64,000 nucleotides of DNA from Sacculina carcini (Eukaryota > Arthropoda > Thecostraca > Sacculinidae): the NCBI GenBank assembly GCA_916048095.2, contig OU696571.1:2572501-2636500 (forward strand), given 5' to 3'. Shown one piece after another: positions 1 through 12,046 of this stretch (position 1 is its first letter; the number at the start of each line of letters is the position of its first letter). The notes under the pieces were generated by a model. It saw nothing but the letters and a program-made list of their open reading frames with translations, was not told the DNA's origin and ran no database searches. Made by a program: the position numbers and the translations under genes.

Positions 1-69
1 AACGAAACACATATACCTAATCTTAACTAACGTGAATTATATTTGGCTCAAATTCAACCCCCCACATAT

Positions 70-142
70 GTAAGTGTGCGTGTGTGTGTGTGTGTGTGTG
101 TCTGTGTGTGTGTGTGCGTGTGTGTGTGTGTGTGTGCATGCA
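70..142 (+). repeat. (TG)n microsatellite
   Basis: Nearly pure TG over about 70 bp. Confidence 0.9.
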
Positions 143-631
143 ATATAATTGTGCAAATGGCGCACTCAAGGCAATCGATGCCCGACAGCCTGTAGGCCGG
201 CTGGGCTGCTGGGCAAATATTTGCATTGGCCATACGCTACGCCTGAGGCGAAATTAGCGCTTACCAGCGCACGCGAGACGGACGTAGCAAGGGCGTACCA
301 AGCGCCGACAAAGTCGGGGCACACTGTGAATTAAAACACTAAAAATAAATTACTATGAATAAATTGCAGCACAAATATGAATAATTCAATGTGAATTAAT
401 ATACAAAACATTGTGAGTAATTTATAAAACAGGATAATTAGATCAATATTGGCAATTAGCTACAATCTATATCTATTGAAGGTATAGAGTTGTTTTTTGG
501 TAACTGCAATACACAGCCACAAAGAGTGATATGTCCAATTGGGGTGTAGCTCCTCGCTGTACGCGCCCTTGACGCCACGTGTTTACACGAATTGCACGTG
601 ACACGTGTCGCGATGCACGTTTGCCGCCGGC

Positions 632-663
<32 letters not shown>

Positions 664-856
664 TACACATGCAGACGCGTGCACAATAACTGTCATTACG
701 CTATTTGCCCTGTTCGTTTTCGATTCCATCTCTATTTATCCCTCTCCCCCTGCCCCGCCCCCTGTCTCCCCCCAGTTGGCTCATTTCATGGTGTGGTGTC
801 AGCAGCTATTTCAATTGCATCACTAATCGTAGGTGTCACGTGGACAGAGAGCGATC

Positions 857-1126
857 CAGTGGCGTATCCAGGGAAAAGGAACTCGGGGGGCTCAACACCC
901 CCCTTCTAATAAAATGTGTTCATCAACTCCTCATAGCCAATAAATTCACAAAAAGATCTCGTTCTCTAGAATTTGTTGATATATAATCATAATCGCAAAA
1001 CATAATCGCACAATATTGTGTGTATATATCATTGAACAATGCCCCAAGTCATGACCTTGACACGTCACCTAGTCACTCATACATAACTCAGCTCCCCCCA
1101 AAATTCCACTCTGGATCCGCTACTGC
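857..1126. mobile_element. Small inverted-repeat element (MITE)
   Basis: It starts CAGTGGCGTATCCAGGG and ends with the inverse of CAGTAGCGGATCCAGAG. It is G-rich just inside the left end and C-rich just inside the right end. About 270 bp, no ORF. Confidence 0.6.
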
Positions 1127-1740
1127 TAGAATCTCCGTCTCAGACTTTGCAATATTGCAGTTATCTGACAATAAACAGTGTAATTATAGATTTAATAGTT
1201 CTTATTGATATTAATAGATAAAATAGGCTTATTTGTAATTATAAATGTTGAGTTATTTCAGCCATTGACGACAGAACAGTTCACAGGGGCACAGAGGATG
1301 CGACCGCATTCGAGAAATATATTTGGAGAGTTAGAGAAATCGAATAGAAAAATCAATAGAAATATGTACTCTTTTTCTATGCGAATTCAGTGTTATTTTA
1401 GCCCTCCAGAATCCAAGGTGATATCCTGTATCCTGTGTGCATCAGCTGTTTCCCTCCACCCCTCAGCAAGCTGTAGTGGCGTATTTGCTCAATAGATGTG
1501 GTTTTTATGTCGCAGCGGTGTTACTCTGGCGTTTGGTTGTAACATTTTTTTAGTGTTATTGTTCTCTAGTATGTTTATACTCTTGAAACAACTTATGAAA
1601 CAAATGTTACATGTGTAACATGGGTTCTAGAGGGTTAACTTTCAGTTTGGCTATTCCCGGTAGAGTTGAGATTAGTTGACTTCGTCTGAATTGGCATTGA
1701 CATAATTCTCAGCATTACGTTATGAATTGAAAATTGTTAC

Positions 1741-2000
1741 GCCTAAGTTTCTGGGAAATTCCCAACTGGTGAGGAATAGAGGAGTTGTCAAGTGGGAAGC
1801 TAAAGGTCGGACAGAACAGGACAAATGTGTGTGTTTTTATCAATTCAAATTGGTTTATTTTTGTTTCTGATGACCTATGGACATTTACTTTGATGTAACA
1901 ACTGAATTTATTGAATTTATCAGCGCTGTTGTGTGGAAAGAGATGGCTCATGAGTAAGAAGTGGGGAATCAGAAAGGAGAAAGGTTCGAGAACCACTGAA
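1741..2000. mobile_element. Copy of the CAGTGGTTCT MITE
   Basis: It shares GACATTTACTTTGATGTAAC, TTATCAGCGCTGTTGTGTGG and GGGGAATCAGA with 51616-51825. It ends GGTTCGAGAACCACTG, the inverse of the family terminus. The left end is degraded. Confidence 0.65.
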
Positions 2001-2321
2001 CTAGAAGCTTCAAGATTTTCGAGTCCTTTTGTCACATTCCCATCGATTTCACATTTTCCGCCAAACACAAACAACAACAACAACAACAAGCGTTTGCCAA
2101 CGTTGTCTTTTTTCCAGTGAAGTTCCAATTGAAAAAGACAGCATTGCAACAATGCATCGTTGAGGAACAACATGTGTGTGTATGTGTGTTCGTATGTATA
2201 TATGTGTGTATGTTTGTGTGTGTGTGTGTGTGAGTGGGTGTTTGTGTTGCCAGGGGGTCGCAAATGTGTTGCGCCTAAATTTCGCGATAATTGGCTACAC
2301 AAAACAGTGCACAGGGGATCA

Positions 2322-2336
2322 TGTGTGTGTGTGTGT

Positions 2337-2417
<81 letters not shown>
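2322..2417 (+). repeat. (TG)n microsatellite
   Basis: About 48 TG units with one interruption. A CA tract follows at 2473-2513 and a further TG tract at 2584-2668. Confidence 0.95.
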
Positions 2418-2418
<1 letters not shown>

Positions 2419-2471
2419 CCGGCCAATTGTGCAAGCGCACTCGCTCAGAAACTGATGGGGAGGCTGCACAA

Positions 2472-2507
<36 letters not shown>

Positions 2508-2584
2508 ACACGTACAATCACAAGGGAGAGTTGAGACGGCTTGGTAGCGATTGTGTATGTATGTATGTGCATCTGAATCTGTAT

Positions 2585-2665
<81 letters not shown>

Positions 2666-3582
2666 TGTGAGGCACTCGTGGGGGGCGTAGAAGGGCGTGT
2701 TAGCTAGCCGTCGCTCCTGATTGGAGCCCATTGTGTTAGCTCGTGCGTCGGATTCGGATTGAAGGGGGGTGGAGGATTTCGTTCAAGTGATTGCTGGAAG
2801 ATGTTTGACGAACTCAACGCATATGCGTGTGCGTCTGTCTGTCTGTCTGTGTGTGTGTGTGTGTGTCTGTCTGTTTGAGGGACATTGATTCTGGGTGTCT
2901 CGATTGATTTTGCCAGTGGCTTGGATACACGCTCGAGACAATCTGGAAACTTTGCCGACACGGTGTCCGCCTCTAGCAGATGAAGTGTGACACACACTCA
3001 GATGAATAGTGTTGCCAGGTTGGCGCACATAAAAAGCAAAACAGTGATGCCAGCCAAAAACAGACTACAATTTAAGCATACATTACCTTCCTGTAGGTTT
3101 ATAAGTTATAGAACTTTTGTTGAGTTTGACGGGAGAAATTCTTAGAATTCCTTTTCTGGTGCAGGCATTGATTGGGGGCGAATGCCTTGATTAGCCTCGG
3201 GAATATCACGATTGACACACGGAATCGCCATCGCCTGCAGATGGGTTTTTGATTGCATCTTTTCTCTGATTTCAAATTCATTCCGAAGTTCCAAAGCTTT
3301 CTGATGAATGATCAGCTTTGCCTCCCCTACAAGTCTCTAGTTGGTCTTTCAGTCTGTCCTTTTTTCCTTCCCCTACACACACACACACATACACACGCAC
3401 ATACACACACACAAACACATATATATATATATACAGCTTTGTGGCTCTTGTCAAAATCGAGGACCATCCATCATTGGATCTGTCTCAATTCATCCACAAA
3501 AGTTGTGTCTGTGGTTTACAAACACACACACACACACACACGTTTCCGTCGTGCCCACTATAGACATCGCAAACTAGCTGTC

Positions 3583-3742
3583 ATGGGCGGATGTAGCAGT
3601 GGGGCTGTTGGAACTTCATGTCACTCGTCGTTGAAACAAAACCAAAACTTGTTAGGAATAATGTAAAGTAAATTTCATGACTCGTTTTTGAGCGATACTC
3701 CAGAGCCAACCACACTGCCCAATTTTCTGCATCCGCCCTTGC
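3583..3742. mobile_element. Small inverted-repeat element (MITE)
   Basis: The left end TGGGCGGATGTAGCA pairs with the inverse right end AAGGGCGGATGCAGA. About 160 bp. Confidence 0.55.
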
Positions 3743-3808
3743 TGGAACGCCCTGAAATTTCTGCTTCGCCATTGTCAACGCCGACAAATCTGTCAAGCCA
3801 CAATGATG

Positions 3809-3840
<32 letters not shown>

Positions 3841-3939
3841 CTTGAATTCATCTTGTACGTGTGTGTCACTTGTGGCTAGTGTTGGGTATGTTTTTGTTGA
3901 GCTGTCGATGGTTGTATGCGCAGGCTATAAGTCACTATA

Positions 3940-4248
3940 CACATTTGTGTCTGCGTGTATGTATGTGTGTACGTGTATGTATGTGTACGGCGTATGTGTG
4001 TGTGTGTATGTGTGTGTATGTCTGTATGTTTATGTGTCTGTGTGACTGTGTGTGTATGTGTCTGTGTGTGTGACTGTGTCTGTGTGTAGGTTTGTGAATT
4101 CTGTATTGGCGTTACATGGTGACATTATGTCCACAGTCAAATAGCTCCTGACACATTGTGTGCATGTGTGTATGTTTGTGTGCATGTGTGTATGTTTGAA
4201 TGCATGCGTGTAAGTATGTTTGTGTGTAAGTGTGTGTGTGTGTTAGTG

Positions 4249-4283
<35 letters not shown>

Positions 4284-4620
4284 GTGTTTGCATTGTCGGT
4301 CATACAGCACTAGTGAAATTGTAAGAGCTTGCTGAGAAATCGTGTTTGCGTTTGTGTGTATGTATGCATGTACATGTGTGTTTGTACATGTGTGTGTATA
4401 TGTGGGTATGTATGTCTGTGTGTGTGTGTATGTATGTCTGTGTGTGTGTGTGTGTGAATGAGCGAGTTACTGTGTTACAGCAGATGTTCCATGCGCACAC
4501 GCGCACACACACACACAATCATACATACACTTCCGCATACACACACGCGCACACATACACACACATAATCACGCAATGATTACGTCCGTTGATATGTGCG
4601 TGTGTGTGTGTGTGTATGTC
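3940..4620 (+). repeat. Compound TG/TATG repeat field
   Basis: Interrupted TG, TATG and TTTG units over nearly 700 bp, ending in a CA stretch (4496-4566). Nothing else is visible in it. Confidence 0.85.
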
Positions 4621-6351
4621 TGTCTGGTTAAGTGAATAAGTGACTTATTAATAAGTTGTTATGGGATAATCACTTTGGCGTTCGTATATTTCATTTGGCT
4701 AGGTGTGCCACTGGCGATTGATGAAATATTCATACTTTAGATTCTCCTTATGCAAGCGTAAATAATTTAATGCATTTATATTTTTTTCGCCCGTAAAAAT
4801 ATAGACGGGGTATTCTACAGCGGAAACGTTGTCTTAGAAAAATAGTTTCATGTAACCGTTGGACTTAGGTTTTTTGAGCAGAAGACCTAACAATGCGAAA
4901 ACAATTGCATCAAGAGTATTAAAATCGAAACGTTTTATTGAAATCTGCTTTCTATATTAATCCTTATTAGTTTTATTGACTAAAACACGTATAGTCATGA
5001 TTACTTCTTCCAATCGATACATCTACAAAAGAAAAACTCATTTAGTCCCTTTTTCCTTAGCTTTCCTTGGCTTCGACACTAGCGCCACCACAACGGCAAC
5101 TATTGTCACTAAGAAGGCAGCGCGCGCACGTCGCTCATTCATAAGACTTTGCCTGTCGAAGCTGTCTTTGCTTGGCTGGCGCTTGGCGTCTGCTCTATGA
5201 TCGATACCCACGCACGCCTCATCTTGTCACGCTCCTAGCCAACAATCAAGCCCACAAAAATGACTGTGAACGCGTGTGTATATACGTGTGTATATGTGTG
5301 TGTATGCGTGTGTGTGTGCGATACAAACAAATCCTTAGCGTAGGGCAGCTGCACCCATAGGAAATTGGATTAAAGAAGGTCTCTCTCTCTGTGTGTATGT
5401 GTGTGTGTGTGTGTATGTACGCCCAATTTATTTGTAGAATTCCAGCTTTTGCGCCAAAAACCTCTTGCTATTTTTGTTTTCATGCGAGGTACACAAAAAA
5501 TCTACCTGCCTTTTTATATGGTCATATTCAATTGGTCTCAGATCAGAATAGTGTAGCATCGCGAGTGTTCCCAGTAGCGTACATTAGAGTTTATATTATT
5601 GATGTACATCGTCTAGTTTGTGTATGTATCTGAATGGCTTGTGACTTTATGTTGGCATGTGTATGCGTGTGTGTGTGTGTGCGTGTGAATGTTTGTACGA
5701 ATGTATGAATGTACTGGCATGTGTGTGTGTTTGTATGAGTGTGTATATTCAGTGGAGATGGAAGCTAGGCCCTAGTGCAAACACACGTAAACACAGGTGT
5801 GTTTGCACGTCTCAAATTGTTAGCACCAGCAAAACCACTCGCTCACCTGTCGTTACATATACGGAACACACGAGTGGTCCAGGCAGTGGCGACGCTAAGA
5901 GCTGTGCAGGAGGGGGGGGGCGCTTGAAGGGGTTGAATTTCCTAAAAACAAATATGTCAAGTTCCCTTGAGCTGCGCTCGAAAATTCTGACCCTGAACAT
6001 TTCCATTGTAGCCATGCTCATGTTTTGCTGTTTGTCTAAAGTTTGCCTTTAGGCGCCGAATCTTTTTCCTTAGCTCCCAACCCTATCTCCAACGAAGAAA
6101 TCCTAAAAGCCTCATGGGCACCAGCCAGGGCCGACCCAGAAATATTCACTGAATTCAGCCTAAACACACCAATATAGTTGTGTATGTCTCTATGTGCACG
6201 TGTGTGTGTGTGTACGTGTATTGTAGGAAGTCGTTCTATTCTGTATGTTTGCTTACTGCTCCACTCCATTAGATAGCAAATATTTACCTTCGATGAGTTC
6301 TTCGCTGTCAAACAACTAACTAGCCGCATACCACCAGACGTATACAGACGT

Positions 6352-6394
<43 letters not shown>

Positions 6395-6719
6395 ACATAA
6401 TTCCTGTGAGTATGCTTGAGTGTGTTTGTACGGAGATTGGAAGTGAGAGTGTTAGTGTTTGGAGAATCGGTGCTGAATATGGGTGTGGATTGTTGTGTGG
6501 ACGTCGAGACCACCCATGATGTAATATCCCAATGGACAATTGACACTGGAGTAACATCAGCCAGTGTTATTTTTTCAGTGCTAGCTTTATTGTGTTTGGT
6601 CACGTCCGTTTTGAGCGTCACACGTCAACACGAAATTCCTTCAAGTGTGTGTGTGTGTGTGTGTGTGTGTGCACTCGCTCACACACACACACACACACAC
6701 AAACAGGGGCGTAGATTTG

Positions 6720-6960
6720 TGTCGAGGCTCGGGGGGATGACAGCCATCATGCATTAGTGTTCAAAGTTGACTCAGTTGGATCCACTTTGAATTACAACAC
6801 ATATACCTCAATATGTGTATTGCATATAGCACACTTGTACACACACACACACACACTCACAGACACACACTCACATACACACACACACACCCAAAAGCTT
6901 TTTTGCTATGTTGATTTAGATGATATTATAGCCGATGAACTAAACTTAGCATAATTATCT
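6720..6960 (+). repeat. Dispersed repeat R2
   Basis: It shares GACAGCCATCATG.ATTAGTG, AAAGTTGACTCAGTTGG, ATTACAACACA and, after a CA tract, a degenerate TTTTGCTATG..GATGAACT..GGAATTATC-type segment with 55455-55730. Confidence 0.65.
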
Positions 6961-7602
6961 GCGGTGGTATAATTGCATATTCATACTCCCAGACAATTTC
7001 CTGCGGGGTATAGATACCCTATATGCCCTCCATGATTTGAGCCCATGTCCGCAGCGTTAGAAACCGTGCTGTCGGCTTAGTTATGGTAGCTGCGTGTAGA
7101 GGGCAGCACTTGACGGACAGAATTAGAAAATATAAGTTTAATACAATGTGTAGGTATCGTATAATGTGCATGACACACACATTCAAGTTTATATGCAAAA
7201 AGTTACGAGGATAATTATGAAATTACGAAATTACTTTGTCTATGGAATAGCTCATTCGTCTTTGAAACCGTTTTTGTTTTTAATTCTCCAGGACATTGGT
7301 TATTGAATTTTTCTTAGTGTGAGGAAAAACTAGCTAGGTATTGATGAATGTTTTATTACGCCAAAAGTGTCGGACGAAAATGCCCAAACAAACAAACAAA
7401 CAAAATTCGACAACGTAAACAAATCATATATAAAACGATATAAAACGACTGTCAGTGATTTCAAAGTTGTCGACAATCAACGAGCGAAAATATTAAACTC
7501 CAGAGAAGTAGCTTTATTACTGCTTTTTTCCAAGCAAAAAAACACCCGCACAAACTTGAGACACTGTCAATCGCTCGCAAACACACACACACACAAACAC
7601 AC

Positions 7603-8583
7603 TCAGCTGATCAGAAAGCTGTACGGGTAGCCACCGGCTTTCGAGCGGAAAATCGACAGCATTAGACTGAAGAAGAAGGCAAACATGGCGAGCCCCAACA
7701 CGGTCATGAACTTCCTCACTTTGGCGTCCGACTTGGATTTGGCCGCCTCGATCATGAAAATCATGCCGGCAACAGTGAGGCCACTCATCAACATGACAAT
7801 GTACGTTTCGACAATGAACTGGCTCTGAGAGCTCCTGGCAAAGTAGGCAACGCCGCCGTCTCTGGTCTTCTGCATGAACGGCGGGCCGCGAATGTGATTC
7901 CACATTTGACCCGACGACATGGAGAACGAAAACAGCAGCGCCATCACGGCCCACATGGTCTTGTTGTAGAGAAACTCCATGTTGTTTCGCCGGATGTAGA
8001 TGAGGAAGCCGAAAAGACTGACCAGCATGAGCAGGCCGATGGGCCCGGCATAGTTGGGCGGTCGCAACACACGAATTTGCGCGCCGGTCATTGTCTCCGT
8101 CCATTTGGCAAGAATCTCGGCAGAAATTCCCGACCTCTGAGTGTCCATTATATCAGACTTCTTGAATGCACCTTTGGCGGAGAAGTGGATAAACATGGGG
8201 GCAGTGTTGATTTTCATGATTTTGAAAGCGTCGGGCGCCTTATCAAAGTCGACCACCGCAAAAAACACACCACCATGGTGCTGGTTGGTGTATCTGTGAG
8301 AACGCGCAGTAATCCAAAACTCATCGTTGGCCTCTTGGCAAATTCCGCACTCCCTGCGTGGATTCAGCGCCGTGAACATAGCAATAACAGAATAGTTCCT
8401 GGGACTTCCACGAATAAGTGATTTGAAGCGATCATTATCGAGGTTAAATGCAGGATTCCAGTACGACAATTCATTGATTTGTTTCCATCTCTCGGCCAAT
8501 GACATCTCTTCACGCTTAGAAAAACCACATTTCACAACTAGTAATAATGTACCAGTGAACAATATCATCTTACCCCAGCGCAT
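7603..8583 (-). CDS. MAGT1/TUSC3 homolog: Oligosaccharyltransferase OST3/OST6 subunit (MAGT1/TUSC3 type)
   Basis: This is a single-exon ORF of 326 residues, close to the usual 330-350 of the family. The chosen Met opens a hydrophobic signal peptide (MRWGKMILFTGTLLLVV); an in-frame Met 18 codons upstream (8637) would put a polar stretch in front of it and is less likely. A lumenal thioredoxin-like domain covers roughly residues 25-175 and carries a CxxC motif (C79-G-I-C82, in RRECGICQEAND). Four transmembrane helices follow (about 195-215, 225-245, 275-295, 300-320). Family knowledge: OST3/OST6 subunits are ER oxidoreductases that hold glycoprotein cysteines in mixed disulfides so that STT3 can glycosylate nearby Asn sites; MAGT1 is also linked to magnesium transport. 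The C-terminus (YPYSFLIS) resembles those of animal homologues. No intron is visible, unusual for an animal gene of this class. Which of the two vertebrate paralogues is closer cannot be decided by eye. Confidence 0.93.
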   Translation of the reverse strand: MRWGKMILFTGTLLLVVKCGFSKREEMSLAERWKQINELSYWNPAFNLDNDRFKSLIRGSPRNYSVIAMFTALNPRRECGICQEANDEFWITARSHRYTNQHHGGVFFAVVDFDKAPDAFKIMKINTAPMFIHFSAKGAFKKSDIMDTQRSGISAEILAKWTETMTGAQIRVLRPPNYAGPIGLLMLVSLFGFLIYIRRNNMEFLYNKTMWAVMALLFSFSMSSGQMWNHIRGPPFMQKTRDGGVAYFARSSQSQFIVETYIVMLMSGLTVAGMIFMIEAAKSKSDAKVRKFMTVLGLAMFAFFFSLMLSIFRSKAGGYPYSFLIS

Positions 8584-8639
8584 GTTGTTCAAATAGAAAT
8601 GAAAGTTACGCGGTAAACAGAAGCAATTAATACACATGT

Positions 8640-9190
8640 AACCAAGTCTGACACGATATGACTCGCCTGATTATTTAGAATCTTTCGCCGCATCAACTAC
8701 GTGTATATGCTACGTAAAACGTCTCAACCATTACTTCAGATGAACTTGGGCAATTTTTAATAGTGTTTCTTAAACAAATCATGCGCGAACAAGTGTACTT
8801 TGAAAATTCAAATTAGAAACGGAAAACATATTATTTTTAATATTAAGGCATACAGTCCTAAACGCTTTGTGCGACAATAACAACAACAACTTCGGCAATG
8901 ACCGAATTTCAATCCATAACACATTTCGGCTTTTTCTGTGTTTTATAGGTATATTCGCATTTGAGTCTACTTAGAGCTATATGCAGTGTTAATCAACAAC
9001 AAAGACAAGCACTTCGAGTGAGTGTGACATTATATACTTTTCCTATATTGACAGTCTGCAGTATTTACTGATACATTTTTTAGTCAGATATATTGCATTG
9101 TCCGATTTAATACGAATTTATGGCCGTGCTTTGTTTGCTATTTTTTCCAACATCTTGGCCTCCCGTGTTCTCAAAATGGGGCTGTTTCTG
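8640..9190. other. Intergenic, AT-rich
   Basis: Upstream region of the OST3 gene. No repeat of note and no ORF of interest; it should contain the promoter. Confidence 0.5.
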
Positions 9191-9370
9191 TTGTTATTGT
9201 CGTTTTAAGCGCGTACCAGCCAGTTTAGACTATTTGGCGCGCCCCTCTGTGGCCCATCTACAGTGGTGATTCCCGGTAGACTCAATCGGAGGTGTTGATG
9301 AACGAACCCTGGCCAGGATTCGAACCGCGAACCTCTGACGCGATAGTTCAGCCCATAGGTTCGTATGATG
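9190..9370 (-). repeat. tRNA-derived SINE, family 2
   Basis: On the minus strand the B box GGTTCGAATCC is followed by the same body sequence (GAGTCTACCGGGAATCAC) as at 19040-19165. A further downstream segment matches 18690-18800. Confidence 0.6.
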
Positions 9371-9710
9371 CAATCATCCACTGATAATGCCGAAATATAC
9401 GCCGTATATGCCGACAGCAGGACTTTTTGAGTATTTTTAGCGGAAGCGTGCCAGTGTTTCTCTTGCACAATCTGTTTTCAAGCAGACGCTAAATGTTTGT
9501 TCACTAGCTTGCGTGGGCTGCGTAAGATCTGGTTTTGATTCATTCAGCATGCTACGTGGCCGTCAAATTGAAATGTAGGCTTTCGATTCCAATGGGAAAT
9601 TACCATAGATATACACACATATATCGAGCCGGAATTTGTATTCAAACAGGTCTAATTACTTTTTCACACTGAGTTGCCACAGAGATTTTGCTGTCGGTTA
9701 CACTTGACAG

Positions 9711-11419
9711 TTACGATTCAAGAGTGATGTAATTGGCGGATCTGCGTACGACACAACTGACAAGCGTTCCCAACACCAACAACACCAACACACACACAGA
9801 TATCGATCCAAACAGCTTGCCCTTGTCAGCAAGAAAGGCGTGCACCTTCTCGGCACAGCCCGTCTTGTAGTTTGAGTTCCAGGTGTCTGGTTCCTCAGTG
9901 CAAGGCAAGAGTTCTTCGTCATCAAAGGTCTTACAGCAGCTGGCCGGTGCTCGTTTACCTGGCGGCAACAGGCCGCGATAATCGTGGCCGTCATGGACGC
10001 CACAGCATTCGAACTGCCATCAAGAACAATAACAAAAACATCAAGACCTTCGAGAATTCCAACTACGATTCCACGCAACAGGTCGTTATTTAGCTGAGAG
10101 TTTGGGTATTGTTTTGTTCAATCTAACAACACCGTTACGCCGTTTCATTTCAGGAAACGAAATTGGAATCACTTGACTAAAACTAAATCACATATTTATT
10201 GTTGATTGTTATTATTTATTGAGGAACGTGGGCGGAGTGACATTATGGATTGTTATCGGATGATGGTTTATTATTTTTTGTTATTTATATATTATTTTCT
10301 TTCCAACTCTCTTTCTAGACTTTTTTCTTTTCGAACTCTCTTTCTCTCTGAATCTTTTAGGCGCTTCCGGTACATGGGGCCACTTTAGGGTGGTAATAGT
10401 GCTTGCACTCTTCCCATACTACTGGATTTACCTGTAATTAATAATAATAATAATAACTGATAGCGTTCGTCAGCGAAGGCAGACGACTCACTTGTAGTTG
10501 CATGCTATTCCAGGCGCGTTCTGTGTCACGACTGCGTCCATAGTCTCGCATGGTGGCCCACATGTCGTGCTGCATAACATTGAGTTTTTCTTGACTCATC
10601 CGATAGCCCGTGATGGCGACCGTAAAGCACACGAAAAACAGTACGACCACGGAGACGTTGAATGCGGACAGCACGTGTTTGTTGGACTACAAAATACACA
10701 ATAAGATTCACTTAACAACACACATCGTTTGCCAAGTTCAGTCTGCCAAGAGGAGTGAACTCATCGGTTATGTATCAAGCAAGTTGTGCACGAATACACC
10801 AGCTGTCATCAAATAGATATATCATAGATATGCGAGTGCGGTATCTTTATGATATAATGAATGGTCAGTCCTATTTATTTTGTGCACTGGTAGTTGATTG
10901 CGCAGACGGCTTACAACATCTCCGTTTTGGTCCAATGTCTATAGAGATATTTAAGATATAAGCACCTACTGTTCGACTTTGGAAGTTTCTTGATGTGCTA
11001 CCGTCGTCGGATACTTATCATTTCGACGTTATTTAATATGGAGTTTCTGGTTGTCTACGGTTATTTGTGCTCCTCTGGGCTCTCCTGATTTCTGAGCGAT
11101 ATGACGCGATTAATATGTTAGTGTTCAATTATGTTGGACCACGATATTGGGATGAGCAAGCGTGTGTACTAACGGTGAGCGCCGCGTGGCATCCGAGATA
11201 GCTGGTCACGACAAACATCACTCCTCCAACCACAAACAAGGTGGCCGTGGTCGTGTAGAAACCGGTGTTGATGGCCTTGCTGATTTCCGAAGCACCTCCC
11301 ATAAGAGCAGACGCTCCGAGCGCCAACAGTACAAGACCGAATACAAACAGGAGTACATTGAGAAAACAGAAGGAGTATTTGATCAACTTTTCACGCCCCT
11401 CAATGCGGAATATCTCCAT
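9711..11419 (-). CDS. Tetraspanin A (three exons)
   Basis: The model is exon 1 11419-11174, exon 2 10686-10492, exon 3 10013-9711, all joined in phase 0, giving 247 residues. Junctions are canonical: ACC|GTTAGT, TTTTGTAG|TCC, CAA|GTGAGT, GGCAG|TTC. Exon 1 (MEIFRIEGREKLIKYSF) encodes TM1, the short first loop and TM2 ending in YLGCHAALT. Exon 2 encodes TM3 and the start of the large loop. Exon 3 begins with the diagnostic FECCG (CCG) motif, then ASCCK, further loop cysteines, GCAEKVHAFL, TM4 and a short tail (NYITLES). Family knowledge: tetraspanins organise membrane partner proteins. I chose the Met at 11419 because the neighbouring paralogue starts at the equivalent residue; upstream in-frame codons to 11563 are not conserved there. 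It lies head to head with tetraspanin B. The ligand or partner cannot be read from sequence. Confidence 0.88.
10195..10460 (+). repeat. Dispersed repeat R1 with (TAA)n tail
   Basis: It matches 55150-55430 over its whole length: TTATTTATTGAGGA, TTATCGGATGA, TTTTCGAACTCTCTTTCTCT and GCGCTTCCGGTACATGGGGC, ending in (AAT)n. The A/T-triplet tail suggests a SINE or LINE 3' end. It lies between exons 2 and 3 of tetraspanin A. Confidence 0.75.
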
Positions 11420-12046
11420 GTTTACAACGGTTGTCAGCGACCAGCGCGTAACATCAAGGACAATGCACCACTGATGCTCAGAAATGCTTGAACATTTATC
11501 TCTTGATATATCCCCATACAAGACTCGTGACTCATCGGGCGACTGCGGTTTAATGAGATTCATCTGCTGGTATTTGTAGCGCTATCGATTTCAAAATGGC
11601 GTTCCAGTATGCTAGCTGTGTTGGTGTATGGCTGATTTGGGAGCCACTGAACTCCGAAGACCAGCACTATCATCCGCTCATCACTGGGTTCTAGTATCGA
11701 CCAGCGAATTCTTCAGTTAGCTAGTTACGCCACTCTTTGTTGTTCTTTGTGTAAGTGTCGATTTCAACAACAAAGAACAACTATATGATGATGGAATGAT
11801 GGACGGATTAGTTGGCCTCGCTTGACGACAACCAAGCGTTCAGTGGTGCTCAAACTGGGCGTTTGCCACGTCCAATGACTTCGCGGAATGCCATCTTGAA
11901 ATCGATACCGATGCAAATTCCTGCGAACTAATTCCCCGAGTGATTCACAGTCACATGTTGGGAGTGAATGCTGAGCACGGCTATTCGAGCTGCAGTGGTG
12001 TGCTGGTGTTAACGTTAGTCGGCGTCTAGGCAGATCCACTCGAAAA
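11420..12046. promoter_or_regulatory. Shared divergent intergenic region of the tetraspanin pair
   Basis: These 627 bp separate the two start codons of the head-to-head tetraspanins and must hold both 5' UTRs and promoters. I see no TATA box I would trust. It is free of TG/CA microsatellites, unlike most of the window. Shared regulation is an inference from the layout. Confidence 0.4.

Larger units (their letters stand above)
1..7600. other. Repeat-dominated region without a convincing gene
   Basis: Apart from the MITEs and microsatellites listed, there are only short GC-richer patches (150-330; 2250-2320; 2870-2995) with brief open frames and no clear splice structure or family. One patch (150-334) could be the last exon of a gene to the left; this is speculative. 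Confidence 0.5.

Noticed and set aside
5885..6160. Another CAGTGGCG-type MITE
   Set aside because: The left end resembles the family, but I could not find a matching inverted right end.
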